Assembly (NCBI RefSeq): GCF_900115555.1
Contig: NZ_FOWX01000002.1
Location: forward strand, 62,001-126,000
Reading direction: 5' to 3'
Source: Pseudomonas borbori
Lineage (GTDB): Bacteria > Pseudomonadota > Gammaproteobacteria > Pseudomonadales > Pseudomonadaceae
DNA: 64,000 nucleotides
The number at the start of each line of letters is the position of its first letter. The stretch's first letter is position 1. The notes beneath the pieces were generated by a model, which saw only the letters and a list, made by a program, of their open reading frames with translations, was not told the origin of the DNA and made no database searches. Of the stretch, positions 29,981 through 40,731 are shown piece by piece. The translations under genes and the position numbers were made by a program.

Positions 29981-32428
29981 ATGCTCGTTGTCTGGTTGCT
30001 CGTCCTGCTGGTTGGCACGGCCTACCTGGCCCACCGCCGCACCGCAGCGCTGCCCGCTCTCGGCGTGGTTGCCGGGTACCTGGTCCTCATGGGGCTGTTC
30101 AGCAATGCACCCACCTGGCTGCTGGCTGTCTTCTGGCTATTGCTGCTGGCGGTGGCGCTGCCGCTGGCGTTGCCGGAGCAACGGCGAAAACTGCTCAGCA
30201 CCCCGATGTTCGCCTGGTTTCAACGGGTGCTGCCGCCCATGTCGGATACCGAACGCGACGCCATCGAAGCCGGCACAGTCTGGTGGGACGGCGAACTGTT
30301 CAGTGGCCGCCCGGACTGGAACAAGCTGCTGGCCTATCCCAGGGCGCAACTGAGCGAGGAGGAACAGGCCTTTCTCGACGGCCCCACCGAAGAACTCTGC
30401 GCCATGGTCAGCGACTGGCAGATCGGCCAGCAGCTGGACTTGCCGGCCAAGGCCTGGCAGCACATCAAGCAGCACGGTTTTTTCGCCCTGATCATCCCCA
30501 GGGAATACGGCGGCAAGGGCTTTTCCGCCTATGCCCACTCCCAGGTGGCGATGAAACTGGCCACTCGCAGCGGTGACCTGGCCTCCACTGTGATGGTGCC
30601 CAACTCCCTCGGCCCGGCCGAACTGCTGCTGCACTACGGCACCGACGAGCAGCGCCAGCATTACCTGCCGCGCCTGGCCCGCGGCGACGACATCCCCTGC
30701 TTCGCCCTCACCGGCCCACTGGCCGGCTCGGACGCCGGGGCCATGCCGGACAGCGGGATCGTCTGCAAGGGTCAGTGGCAAGGCGAGGAGGTACTCGGTC
30801 TGCGTCTGACCTGGGAAAAGCGCTACATCACCCTGGGCCCAGTCGCGACCCTGCTCGGCCTGGCCTTCAAGGCCTACGACCCGGATCATCTGCTCGGTGA
30901 GCAGGAAGACCTCGGCATCAGCCTGGCCCTGGTGCCAACCGACACGCCCGGGGTGGAAATCGGCCGGCGCCATCTGCCACTCGGCGCCGCCTTCATGAAC
31001 GGCCCCAACTCGGGAAAAGACGTGTTCATCCCGCTCAACTACCTGATCGGCGGCCAGGACATGCTCGGCAAAGGCTGGATGATGCTGATGAACTGCCTAT
31101 CGGTCGGCCGTTCCATCTCCCTGCCGGCCGGAGCCACCGGTTCGGCCAAGTTCAGCAGCCTGGTCAGCGGCCAGTACTGTCAGATACGCGAGCAATTCAA
31201 TGTCCCGCTGGCCGCCTTCGAGGGCATCCAGGAGGCCCTGGCCCGCATCGGCGGCAATACCTGGCTGATGGACAGCGCCCGCATCCTCACCGCCGGCGCG
31301 GTGGATCTGGGCGAAAAACCCTCGGTGCTCTCGGCGATTCTCAAGTACCACCTGACCGAGCGCGGCCGCGAATGCGTCAGCCACGCCATGGACGTGCACG
31401 GCGGCAAGGGCATCATCATGGGCCCCAACAACTACCTGGCGCGAGCCTGGCAAGGCGCGCCCATCGCCATCACCGTGGAAGGCGCCAACATCCTCTCGCG
31501 CAACCTGATGATCTTCGGCCAGGGCGCGATCCGCTGCCATCCCTACGTGCTCAAGGAAATGGCCCTGGCCGGTCGTGAAGACAAGAAACAAGCCCTGCTG
31601 GAATTCGACGCCCTGTTGTTGCAGCACATCGGCTTCGCCGTGAGCAACGCGGCCAGCAGCCTGATCCTCAGCCTCGGCCTGGGCGGATTCAGCGAGGTGC
31701 CGGGCGATAACCTCTGTCGCCCCTACTTCCGCGCCCTCAATCGCCTGGCCGCGGCCTTCGCCCTGCTTGCCGACCTGAGCATGCTGCTGCTGGGCGGCGA
31801 ACTGAAACGCCGCGAGCGCCTGTCCGCACGCCTGGGCGATGCGCTCAGCCACCTGTACCTGGCCTCGGCGGCGCTCAAGCGCTACCACGACCTGGATTAC
31901 CCGGCGCATTCGCGCCCACTGCTGTGCTGGGCCATGGAAGAAAGCCTGGGCCACGCCGAACAGGCGCTGGATGAACTGCTCGGCAACTTCCCGAACAAAC
32001 TGCTCGGCTGCGCCCTGCGCGTACTGATCTTCCCCTTCGGCCGCCGGCACAAAGGCCCAAGCGACGCACAGGATACCCAGGTCGCCGAGATCCTCGGACG
32101 CAACAGCGGCGATCCGGCCCTGGAAGAGTTGCTCGTCGGCTGCTACCGCCCGCAGGCGGAAAACGACCCGGTGGCCGCCCTGCAGCAAGCGGTGGACCTG
32201 CTGCAAGGCGCGCAACCCCTGCAGAAGAAACTGGACGAGGCTCTCAGGAAAGGCCGGGTGCAGGAAGTGCCGGGGCAAAGCCCGCTTGACGCCGCAGTCG
32301 GCGCCGGCGTTCTCAGTGCGGAAGAAGCGCAGAGCCTGCACCAGGCCGAAACGGCGCGACGCGTGGTGATCGACGTCGACGACTTCGCCAAGGAAGAACT
32401 GAAGCTCGGCCGCGGCAAGGTGCGCTAG
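29981..32428 (+). CDS. fadE: Acyl-CoA dehydrogenase FadE
   Basis: FadE catalyses the first step of fatty-acid beta-oxidation. The 815-residue length is typical of the long FadE (YafH) type. It starts with two membrane segments (LVVWLLVLLVGTAYLAH and the 45-70 region), then the acyl-CoA dehydrogenase core: GFFALIIPREYGGKGFSAYA, CFALTGPLAGSDAGAMPDSG, the FAD-binding region and MDVHGGKGIIMGPNNYLARA, and a C-terminal extension special to this group. It is followed by a PA2817-type gene, an order I recall from P. aeruginosa. Confidence 0.95.
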   Translation: MLVVWLLVLLVGTAYLAHRRTAALPALGVVAGYLVLMGLFSNAPTWLLAVFWLLLLAVALPLALPEQRRKLLSTPMFAWFQRVLPPMSDTERDAIEAGTVWWDGELFSGRPDWNKLLAYPRAQLSEEEQAFLDGPTEELCAMVSDWQIGQQLDLPAKAWQHIKQHGFFALIIPREYGGKGFSAYAHSQVAMKLATRSGDLASTVMVPNSLGPAELLLHYGTDEQRQHYLPRLARGDDIPCFALTGPLAGSDAGAMPDSGIVCKGQWQGEEVLGLRLTWEKRYITLGPVATLLGLAFKAYDPDHLLGEQEDLGISLALVPTDTPGVEIGRRHLPLGAAFMNGPNSGKDVFIPLNYLIGGQDMLGKGWMMLMNCLSVGRSISLPAGATGSAKFSSLVSGQYCQIREQFNVPLAAFEGIQEALARIGGNTWLMDSARILTAGAVDLGEKPSVLSAILKYHLTERGRECVSHAMDVHGGKGIIMGPNNYLARAWQGAPIAITVEGANILSRNLMIFGQGAIRCHPYVLKEMALAGREDKKQALLEFDALLLQHIGFAVSNAASSLILSLGLGGFSEVPGDNLCRPYFRALNRLAAAFALLADLSMLLLGGELKRRERLSARLGDALSHLYLASAALKRYHDLDYPAHSRPLLCWAMEESLGHAEQALDELLGNFPNKLLGCALRVLIFPFGRRHKGPSDAQDTQVAEILGRNSGDPALEELLVGCYRPQAENDPVAALQQAVDLLQGAQPLQKKLDEALRKGRVQEVPGQSPLDAAVGAGVLSAEEAQSLHQAETARRVVIDVDDFAKEELKLGRGKVR

Positions 32429-32510
32429 TGCAGGAGTTGTTCACGGCCTGGGACAGTGGCCACCCAGAGCCTTATACTGGCGCGCCCGTTTTACCTACAG
32501 GATTCTTCTC

Positions 32511-32921
32511 ATGGCCAACGCCCACCTCGATCATCACCTCGCCCTGCTCGCCCATCTGCGCACCATTCTGGTCGCCTTGGGCGAAGCCGAGCAGATCCTC
32601 GATGACAGCCACGCCATGTACCTGGAACGCTACGACGAACTGCTCGCCGATCTGCCAAACGATCCGGAAGCCAGCCTCTACCTCGGCCAGGATCTGATCA
32701 GCCAGATCTTCCAGCGCTACCCGCAAATCGCCCACCTGGTCCCGCGCGACCTGTTGTGGTTCTTCGGCGGCGACTGCCTGCACTTCATGCCCGACGAAGA
32801 AATCGAGATATACCAGATCCTGGAAGAACGCCGCTTCCATGCCCTGGAAAACGACGAGCCGTTCGACTGGATCCAGGAAAAGCAGTTGCTGACCATGCCC
32901 GCGCAAGGCAGCAAGCACTAG
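32511..32921 (+). CDS. PA2817-family protein
   Basis: The 136-residue soluble protein, rich in acidic residues, has the motif IAHLVPRDLLWFFGGDCLHFMPDEEIE near the middle and a helical N-terminus (ANAHLDHHLALLAHLRTILV). I recognise it as the small protein that follows fadE in pseudomonads (PA2817 in P. aeruginosa), function unknown. It is 82 bases past fadE on the same strand and ends before a strong terminator, so it may be cotranscribed with fadE. Confidence 0.8.
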   Translation: MANAHLDHHLALLAHLRTILVALGEAEQILDDSHAMYLERYDELLADLPNDPEASLYLGQDLISQIFQRYPQIAHLVPRDLLWFFGGDCLHFMPDEEIEIYQILEERRFHALENDEPFDWIQEKQLLTMPAQGSKH

Positions 32922-32942
32922 GAGCGCAGCAGTTAAACGAAA

Positions 32943-32973
32943 AAGCCCGCACGGCATCACCGGCGGGCTTTTT
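32943..32973 (+). terminator. Intrinsic terminator after the PA2817-type gene
   Basis: AAGCCCGC (32943-32950) pairs with GCGGGCTT (32963-32970), followed by TTTC. It lies 21 bases past the stop codon on the plus strand. Confidence 0.9.
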
Positions 32974-33000
32974 CTTGAGTGGGAAAATCAAGCAGATACG

Positions 33001-33027
33001 AAAACGCCGCTCAATGAACGGCGTTTT
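33001..33027 (-). terminator. Terminator of the tRNA unit
   Basis: AAAACGCCG (33001-33009) and CGGCGTTTT (33019-33027) form a nine-pair stem. Read on the minus strand it lies 20 bases past the last tRNA and ends in a short run of T, the natural end of the tRNA transcript. It may work in both directions. Confidence 0.8.
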
Positions 33028-33047
33028 CGTTGCTTTACCTTGAAATT

Positions 33048-33123
<76 letters not shown>

Positions 33124-33150
33124 AGATACAACAGACAGCTACAACAAAAA

Positions 33151-33226
33151 TGGCGTCCCCTAGGGGACTCGAACCCCTGTTACCGCCGTGAAAGGGCGGT
33201 GTCCTAGGCCACTAGACGAAGGGGAC
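33151..33226 (-). tRNA. tRNA-Glu (TTC)
   Basis: The minus strand gives a 76-base tRNA that starts GTCCCCTTCGTCTAGTGG and ends GCCA. The anticodon stem-loop CCGCCCTTTCACGGCGG carries TTC and the T-loop GGTTCGAGTCC is canonical. The spacer to the tRNA-Gly is 27 bases. Confidence 0.97.
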
Positions 33227-33299
33227 CTGGAACTTACTGCTTCAGCCGACTGATTACCGGCTGACCCGGGCAGCGCTCTACAAGCACTGCCGGAAAATC

Positions 33300-33375
<76 letters not shown>

Positions 33376-33402
33376 AAATACAACAGACAGCCACAACAAT
33401 AA

Positions 33403-33478
33403 TGGCGTCCCCTAGGGGACTCGAACCCCTGTTACCGCCGTGAAAGGGCGGTGTCCTAGGCCACTAGACGAAGGGGAC
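33403..33478 (-). tRNA. tRNA-Glu (TTC), second copy
   Basis: This 76-base tRNA matches the one at 33151-33226, with anticodon TTC and encoded CCA. It is the first tRNA of the unit, about 74 bases downstream of a strong sigma-70 promoter. Confidence 0.97.
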
Positions 33479-33551
33479 GCAACCCGGAACCTGCAATACA
33501 CTTCCGGCTTCCTGCTCACTGCAACAATGCATTGCGCTGGAAGTGGCGCGC

Positions 33552-33580
33552 ATTCTATGGATCCTCTGCACGGTCGTCAA
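33552..33580 (-). promoter_or_regulatory. Sigma-70 promoter of the tRNA unit
   Basis: On the minus strand TTGACG (33575-33580), 17 bases, then TAGAAT (33552-33557) closely match consensus. An A/T-rich tract lies just upstream (about 33588-33606), like an UP element, as expected for a stable-RNA promoter. Confidence 0.75.
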
Positions 33581-33699
33581 CCTCTCTGTAAATTTTTTTT
33601 AAAATCAATGACTTCAATCCAGATTATAAGGCTGCTCTATCAGCCCTGCGGCTAAGGCACTACACTCCAACGCAAACCAGCATTCGCGAGGCGGTACCG

Positions 33700-34470
33700 A
33701 TGTCCCCACTGGTCATTACCCTGCTGATTGTCGGCGGCATCGCCCTGTTGATCGCCATTGCCTTGGTCAATCACATGGTCGAGAACAACAAGCTGGAAAA
33801 AGCCCGCCTCAGGACCGAGCTCAATGAGCGTATCCGCCGTTGCGCCACTGTATCCGAGTCCCTGCCCGGACAGCTGATGACGCCCCAGCTGAAACTCATG
33901 CTCAGCCGCCTGCAGATGCATTTCGCCCAGCGTCTGGTGCAATTGCAGCCAAGCAATGCTGACAGCAAAGCGCAACTGGAAGCACTGCACCAGCTGATTG
34001 CCCAGGGCGAGGCGATCCCGGTACAGAATCCGCTGCAGCAGATCGTCAGCGAAGTCAAAGCCAAGGAAGTTCGCTTTCAACTGGAAAACCTGCACGGACA
34101 AATCACCCGCTGCACCCAGGATGGCATCCTGCCTGCCAATGAAGCCAAGCACTGGGTCAATGAAATTCGCCACATGCTGGTGCAACTGCATATCGAGCTA
34201 TTCGGCAACCTCGGCCATCAGGCTCTGCAACAGAACCAACCCGGTCAGGCGCGCCTGGCGTTCGAGCGCGGCGTGCAGTACCTGCGCAAGCAAACCGACA
34301 ACGCGCGCTACCAAGCACCGCTGCAGAAATTCGAAGCCCAACTCGCCCGCGCCAATGCCATGGTGGTGGACATGGGCAAGCCTGCAGCCGACGATGCCAG
34401 TGAGCTGACCGCGGGCCTGAAAAGCCTGGAAAGCGAAGAAGACTGGAAGAAGAAGAATATTTACGACTGA
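33700..34470 (+). CDS. Membrane-anchored coiled-coil protein, unknown
   Basis: The 256-residue protein has one N-terminal membrane segment (LVITLLIVGGIALLIAIALV, about residues 4-23), then a mostly helical soluble part with heptad-like stretches (NKLEKARLRTELNERIRRC; KAKEVRFQLENLHGQITRC) and a highly charged C-terminus ending DWKKKNIYD. I recognise no domain. It lies between the tRNA unit and a GST gene on the same strand. The topology suggests a cytoplasmic coiled-coil domain anchored at the inner membrane. Confidence 0.75.
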   Translation: MSPLVITLLIVGGIALLIAIALVNHMVENNKLEKARLRTELNERIRRCATVSESLPGQLMTPQLKLMLSRLQMHFAQRLVQLQPSNADSKAQLEALHQLIAQGEAIPVQNPLQQIVSEVKAKEVRFQLENLHGQITRCTQDGILPANEAKHWVNEIRHMLVQLHIELFGNLGHQALQQNQPGQARLAFERGVQYLRKQTDNARYQAPLQKFEAQLARANAMVVDMGKPAADDASELTAGLKSLESEEDWKKKNIYD

Positions 34471-34512
34471 GCCCGACCGCCCCCCCTTACCCACAGCAGA
34501 CAAGGACATTCG

Positions 34513-35175
34513 ATGAGCCTGACAGTCTATGGCGCGCCGCTCTCGCCCTTCGTACGCAAAGTACGCCTGTGCCTGGCGGAGAAAGACCTCGAGTACAGCC
34601 TGGAAATCATTCTGCCCTTCGGCCAGCCCGCCTGGTATCGCGAACTCAACCCGCTGGGCCGTATCCCGGCACTGCAGGACGGCGATTTCAGCCTGGCCGA
34701 CTCCAGCGTGATCTGCCAGTACCTCGAAGACAACTACCCGGAACGCACAGCCCTGCTGGGCCGCAATGCCGAGCAGCGCGCCCGTGTGCGCTGGCTGGAG
34801 AAATACAGCGACTACGAGCTGGGGCCACTCTGTACCTTCGGCGTATTCCGCAACCGCGTTCTGAAACAGTCCATGGGCCAGCCCTGCGATGAGGCAGCAG
34901 TGCAGCGCGCTCTGACGGAAAAGCTGCCGGCGCACTTCGACTACCTGGAGCAGACACTGGGCAGCGCCGAGTACTTCGTCGGAGACAGCCTGACCCTGGC
35001 CGACCTGGCATTTGCCTGCCAGTTAATCAACATGGAACATGGCGATGAGCACCTGGATGCCCAGCGCTGGCCGAACCTGGCCGCACTCCATCGGCGCGTG
35101 AAAGCGCGCCCCTCGGTGCAGGCGCTATTGGCCGGCGAGCAAAAGGTACTGGCCAAGATGGCCAGCAAAACCTGA
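34513..35175 (+). CDS. Glutathione S-transferase family protein
   Basis: The 220-residue protein has the GST thioredoxin-like N-terminal domain (SLTVYGAPLSPFVRKVRLCL, with the glutathione-binding S/T region and NPLGRIPALQDGDF; ADSSVICQYLED) and a helical C-terminal domain (DSLTLADLAFACQLI). It likely conjugates or reduces with glutathione; the substrate is unknown. It lies 42 bases after the coiled-coil membrane protein, so the two may be cotranscribed. Confidence 0.92.
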   Translation: MSLTVYGAPLSPFVRKVRLCLAEKDLEYSLEIILPFGQPAWYRELNPLGRIPALQDGDFSLADSSVICQYLEDNYPERTALLGRNAEQRARVRWLEKYSDYELGPLCTFGVFRNRVLKQSMGQPCDEAAVQRALTEKLPAHFDYLEQTLGSAEYFVGDSLTLADLAFACQLINMEHGDEHLDAQRWPNLAALHRRVKARPSVQALLAGEQKVLAKMASKT

Positions 35176-35213
35176 GCCAAAAGGAGCGCCAGCCCGGCTC
35201 TCTTCCCGCAGCG

Positions 35214-35696
35214 TCAACAATCGCTGAGCTGCAAGAAAATCTCGACCAGGCGCTCGATCCCGGCCTGGTCCGCTGCAGTAAAGCGGGCCAACTGCGGACT
35301 GTCCAGATCCAGCACGCCGATCAGCCTCCCAGCCTTCAGCAACGGCACCACCAGCTCGCTGCGCGAGGCGCTGTCGCAAGCGATATGCCCGGCAAAGCTG
35401 TGCACATCCTCCACCCGTTGCGTTTGCCGAGTGGCTGCCGCCACCCCGCACACGCCGCGGCCCAGAGGTATCCGCACACAGGCCACCCGCCCCTGGAATG
35501 GTCCCAGTACCAGTTCGTCACCGCGCAGCAGGTAGAAGCCCGTCCAATTGAGGTCGACCAGCTCCTGGTACAGCAAGGCGCAGAACTGTGCGGCGTTGGC
35601 AACGAAATCCCGCTCATGCGCCAAGAGTGCCTGCAGTTGCGCGGCCAGCAGCGAATAGCCTGCGGACTCGGAGTCAGCCTGCGTAAGGTCGATCAT
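35214..35696 (-). CDS. msrC: Free methionine-R-sulfoxide reductase (GAF)
   Basis: This GAF-domain enzyme reduces free methionine-R-sulfoxide. The 160 residues are the family norm. Three cysteines, C73 (VACVRIP), C83 (GRGVCG) and C107 (HIACDSASRSE), are spaced 10 and 24 residues apart, as the catalytic and resolving cysteines are in known fRMsr enzymes. NWTGFYLLRGDELVLGPFQG and GVLDLDSP are also typical. Its ATG overlaps the stop of the AAA ATPase gene by four bases. Confidence 0.93.
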   Translation of the reverse strand: MIDLTQADSESAGYSLLAAQLQALLAHERDFVANAAQFCALLYQELVDLNWTGFYLLRGDELVLGPFQGRVACVRIPLGRGVCGVAAATRQTQRVEDVHSFAGHIACDSASRSELVVPLLKAGRLIGVLDLDSPQLARFTAADQAGIERLVEIFLQLSDC

Positions 35697-36583
35697 GACT
35701 GGCTTTCCAGGAGTTGTAACCCAACCCAGTGCCGGGCGAATTGATAGGCACAGCGACCATTGCGATTACCGCGACCCAGGGCCCAGCGAATCGCTGCCTT
35801 TTCCAGCGCCTCGCTCCACTGCCAGCTCAAGCCGGCCTGCGCCGCCTGCACCTCGATCCAATGCCGCACCACAGCGAGGAAATGATCCTGGGTGAATGGG
35901 TAAAAGGACAGCCACAAGCCGAAACGGTCAGACAGCGCGATTTTGTCCTCCACCGCCTCGCTGGGGTGCAGTTCGCCGTCGACCATCTGCGAGGCCTGGT
36001 TGTCGCTGTGCTTCTCCGGCAACAGATGGCGACGATTGGACGTGGCGTAGAGCAGCACATTGTCCGGCGAGCGCTCCAGCGAGCCATCCAGCACGCTTTT
36101 CAGCACCCGGTAATCACCCTCGCCGGCCTCGAAGGACAGGTCGTCGCAAAACAGCACGAAGCGCTGCGGCAACCGACTCAGCTGCTCGACCACTCGCGGC
36201 AGGTCCGCCAGATGATCGCGCTCGATCTCGATCAGGCGCAGCCCGGCGGCGGCATGCTCGGCCAATAACGCGCGCACCAGCGATGATTTTCCCGTGCCAC
36301 GCGCGCCCCAAAGCAAAGCATGGTTGGCCGGCAGCCCCTGGATGAATTGCCGGGTGTTGCGCGCCAACTGCTCACGCTGAGCGTCGACACCGATCAGGTC
36401 GCTCAGACTCAGATCGAGGTCGATGCTCAACGGCTGCAAGTAACCGCTGCGCCCCTCACGGTGCCAGCGCGCGGCCAGGCTGTGCTGCCAGTCGATAGCG
36501 CCACGCTGGGCCGGCAATAGCGGTTCGAGTCGCGCCAGCACGCTCTCGGCGCGTTGCAGAAAAGCATTCAAACGGGAATCCAC
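35693..36583 (-). CDS. AAA ATPase (DUF815 type)
   Basis: The 296-residue ATPase has Walker A GARGTGKSS (93-101), a Walker B-like FVLFCDDLSFE and a sensor stretch NVLLYATSNRRHLLPE followed by DKIALSDRFGLWLSFYPF, as in the DUF815 AAA family. Its role is unknown. It is translationally coupled to msrC downstream (ATGA overlap), so a link with redox repair is possible but not shown. It is divergent from sagS. Confidence 0.88.
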   Translation of the reverse strand: MDSRLNAFLQRAESVLARLEPLLPAQRGAIDWQHSLAARWHREGRSGYLQPLSIDLDLSLSDLIGVDAQREQLARNTRQFIQGLPANHALLWGARGTGKSSLVRALLAEHAAAGLRLIEIERDHLADLPRVVEQLSRLPQRFVLFCDDLSFEAGEGDYRVLKSVLDGSLERSPDNVLLYATSNRRHLLPEKHSDNQASQMVDGELHPSEAVEDKIALSDRFGLWLSFYPFTQDHFLAVVRHWIEVQAAQAGLSWQWSEALEKAAIRWALGRGNRNGRCAYQFARHWVGLQLLESQS

Positions 36584-36700
36584 GATTCACTCCTTGGTGT
36601 ACGCCTCGATGTTACAGCCTGAGTGCCAACTGCTCCTGCCGAAAGGCAGAACGGATGGGCTATGCTTGGCAAGCGCACGGACCCGAGATTATTGCCATCC

Positions 36701-39017
<2,317 letters not shown>

Positions 39018-39034
<17 letters not shown>

Positions 39035-39482
39035 AGCGATCGAGCAACTGGCCAACACGACTGCGCAACTCGGCCAGTTCATCCACCTCGACACCCTGCT
39101 CGCACAGCAACTGCCGGCGCAACGGCAGTACCCGTTGACGCAAGGCGCGGCCCGCCTCGGTCAACGCCAGGTGCACCTCGCGTTCGTCCTCAGCCGAGCG
39201 CTGGCGCAGCAATAAACCAAGCTGCTGCAACCTCTTGAGCAACGGCGTCAGGGTGCCCGAATCGAGCAGCAAACGCTCGCCCAAGGCCTTGACCGTCGGC
39301 TGTGGCGGCGGGACCAACTGCCATTCCCAGAGCACCAGCATCGCCAGGTATTGCGGGTAGGTAAGGTTCAACTGATCGAGCATCGGCTTGTAGGCACGGA
39401 TCACCGCCCGCGAAGCCGCATAGAGCTTGAAGCACAGCTGGTTATCCAGCTGCAGGGCGTCTTCGTGCTCGAAGGGCTTCAT
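39018..39482 (-). CDS. ospR: MarR-family redox regulator OspR
   Basis: The 154-residue MarR/OhrR-type protein has the redox cysteine in NQLCFKLYAASR (C17), a winged helix region (PTVKALGERLLLDSGTLTPL, LKRLQQLGLL) and the wing RQRSAEDEREVHLALTEAGR. OhrR-like regulators release DNA when this Cys is oxidised. In P. aeruginosa OspR controls the adjacent glutathione peroxidase gene. Its ATG overlaps the gpx stop by four bases, and its 3' end overlaps the convergent sagS end by 17 bases. Confidence 0.92.
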
Positions 39483-39964
39483 TTGAGCAGGGCTTCGATC
39501 TCGGCAGTCAGATCTTCCGGCTTGGTGGCCGGCGCAAAACGCTTGACCTGCTTGCCATCGGCACTGACCAGAAACTTGGTGAAGTTCCATTTCACGCCCT
39601 GGCTGCCGAGCAGGCCCGGAGCCTTCTTCTTCAGTTGGACGAACAAGGGGTGGGCATCGCTGCCATTGACATCGACCTTCTTGAACAAGGGAAAGCTGAC
39701 ACCGAAGTTCAGCTCGCAAAACTCGGAAATCGCCCCCTCATTGCCCGGCTCCTGCTTGCCGAACTGGTTGCAGGGAAAACCCAACACCATCAGCCCCTTG
39801 TCCTTGTACTGCTGCCAGAGGTTTTCCAGGCCCTTGTACTGCGGGGTGAAGCCACATTTACTGGCGGTATTGACCACCAGCACGGCCTTGCCAGCGAAAT
39901 CGGCCAGGGTTTTCTGCTCGCCCTTGATAGTGGTGACGGGAATATCGAACAGTTCGTTGCTCAT
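39479..39964 (-). CDS. gpx: Glutathione/thioredoxin peroxidase Gpx
   Basis: The 161-residue peroxidase has the catalytic cysteine in VNTASKCGFTPQY (C37), then GFPCNQFGKQEPG (the glutamine of the triad) and VKWNFTKFLV (the tryptophan), as in GPx-family enzymes with Cys. It reduces organic or hydrogen peroxide. It is the second gene of msrB-gpx-ospR and has an OspR-like palindrome 46 bases upstream, suggesting control by OspR. Confidence 0.96.
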   Translation of the reverse strand: MSNELFDIPVTTIKGEQKTLADFAGKAVLVVNTASKCGFTPQYKGLENLWQQYKDKGLMVLGFPCNQFGKQEPGNEGAISEFCELNFGVSFPLFKKVDVNGSDAHPLFVQLKKKAPGLLGSQGVKWNFTKFLVSADGKQVKRFAPATKPEDLTAEIEALLK

Positions 39965-40009
39965 GGGGGATCACGCCTGTGCTCGGGGGAAAGTGCAAAC
40001 ACCATAGCG

Positions 40010-40024
40010 AGCAATTAGATTGCA
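40010..40024. promoter_or_regulatory. OspR/OhrR-type operator candidate
   Basis: AGCAATTAGATTGCA contains a perfect GCAAT-TAG-ATTGC inverted repeat and follows the layout of OhrR boxes (TACAATT-A-AATTGTA type). A further CAATTTAG half-site lies at about 40027. It is 46 bases upstream of the gpx start, in the msrB-gpx gap, so OspR could repress gpx-ospR from here. Confidence 0.6.
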
Positions 40025-40080
40025 CGCAATTTAGTTACCGCAAAATAAGACCCGCCTATAACGAGCCACAGCACTATCGC

Positions 40081-40118
40081 AGATACCGTCTTGCCCGATG
40101 AGAGACGAGACGGTATCT
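40081..40118. other. Strong hairpin between msrB and gpx
   Basis: AGATACCGTCT (40081-40091) and AGACGGTATCT (40108-40118) form a perfect 11-pair stem. It lies 36 bases past the msrB stop, without a U-tract. It may stabilise the msrB 3' end or partly end its transcript before gpx, which has its own operator. Confidence 0.6.
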
Positions 40119-40153
40119 AAGTTCGCCGATCCACGACAGGCTAGCAACCGGCG

Positions 40154-40552
40154 TCATGCCTCGCGGGGCACCAGCTTCAGCGCCACCGAATTGATGCAGT
40201 AGCGCAAACCGGTCGGCGCCGGCCCGTCGGGAAAGACGTGGCCCAGGTGGGCATCGCATTTACCACATTTCACCTCGATGCGGTGCATGCCGTGGCTGAA
40301 GTCATCCAGGCTGGTAATCGCGTCCTTGCTCAGCGGCTGGAAGTAGCTGGGCCAGCCGCTGCCGGAGTCGAACTTGGCGTGCGAGTCGAACAGTGCCGTA
40401 CCGCAACAGGCACAGTGATAGATGCCCGGCGTCTTGCTGTCATGGTATTCGCCGGAAAAGGCGCGCTCCGTGCCACCCAGCCGGCAGACATGGAACTGGG
40501 TCTCCGACAGTTCTTCGCGCCAGGCTTCCAGGGGTTTCTCGAGCTTGTCCAC
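40154..40552 (-). CDS. msrB: Peptide methionine-R-sulfoxide reductase MsrB
   Basis: MsrB repairs R-methionine sulfoxide in proteins. The 132-residue protein has the zinc pairs C47/C50 (CACC) and C96/C99 (CGKC), [11 protein letters not shown], and the catalytic cysteine C119 in [12 protein letters not shown]. It lacks a signal peptide. The start is GTG at 40552, with GGAG eight bases upstream; an upstream in-frame extension crosses a terminator-like hairpin and is unlikely. It is the first gene of the msrB-gpx-ospR group. Confidence 0.95.
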   Translation of the reverse strand: MDKLEKPLEAWREELSETQFHVCRLGGTERAFSGEYHDSKTPGIYHCACCGTALFDSHAKFDSGSGWPSYFQPLSKDAITSLDDFSHGMHRIEVKCGKCDAHLGHVFPDGPAPTGLRYCINSVALKLVPREA

Positions 40553-40581
40553 AGGCAGGTCTCCGTAACTGAAAGGCTGTG

Positions 40582-40618
40582 AAAAAAGCCCGACCAGTAC
40601 CTTTGCCAAGGTCGGGCT
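40582..40618 (-). terminator. Terminator-like hairpin in the msrB leader
   Basis: On the minus strand AGCCCGACC and GGTCGGGCT (40610-40618 and 40587-40595) form a perfect nine-pair stem followed at once by TTTTTTC. It lies about 30 bases before the msrB start codon and reads in the msrB direction. As no gene lies upstream on that strand, it should act in the msrB leader, as attenuator, or end a short RNA of about 100 bases. Confidence 0.7.
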
Positions 40619-40731
40619 GCAACGTATCATTCGACCTCAGTCTGGCAGCCGCGTTACACGCTGCCAAGGCTCGCCTGATCGAGTCTTTTACACGGTAATT
40701 CAACGACGTTTCTCCACTCGGGATCACTTAC

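Noticed and set aside
40553..40630. Upstream N-terminal extension of MsrB
   Set aside because: It would translate through a terminator hairpin and is absent from the usual MsrB length; the GTG at 40552 has a good ribosome-binding site.
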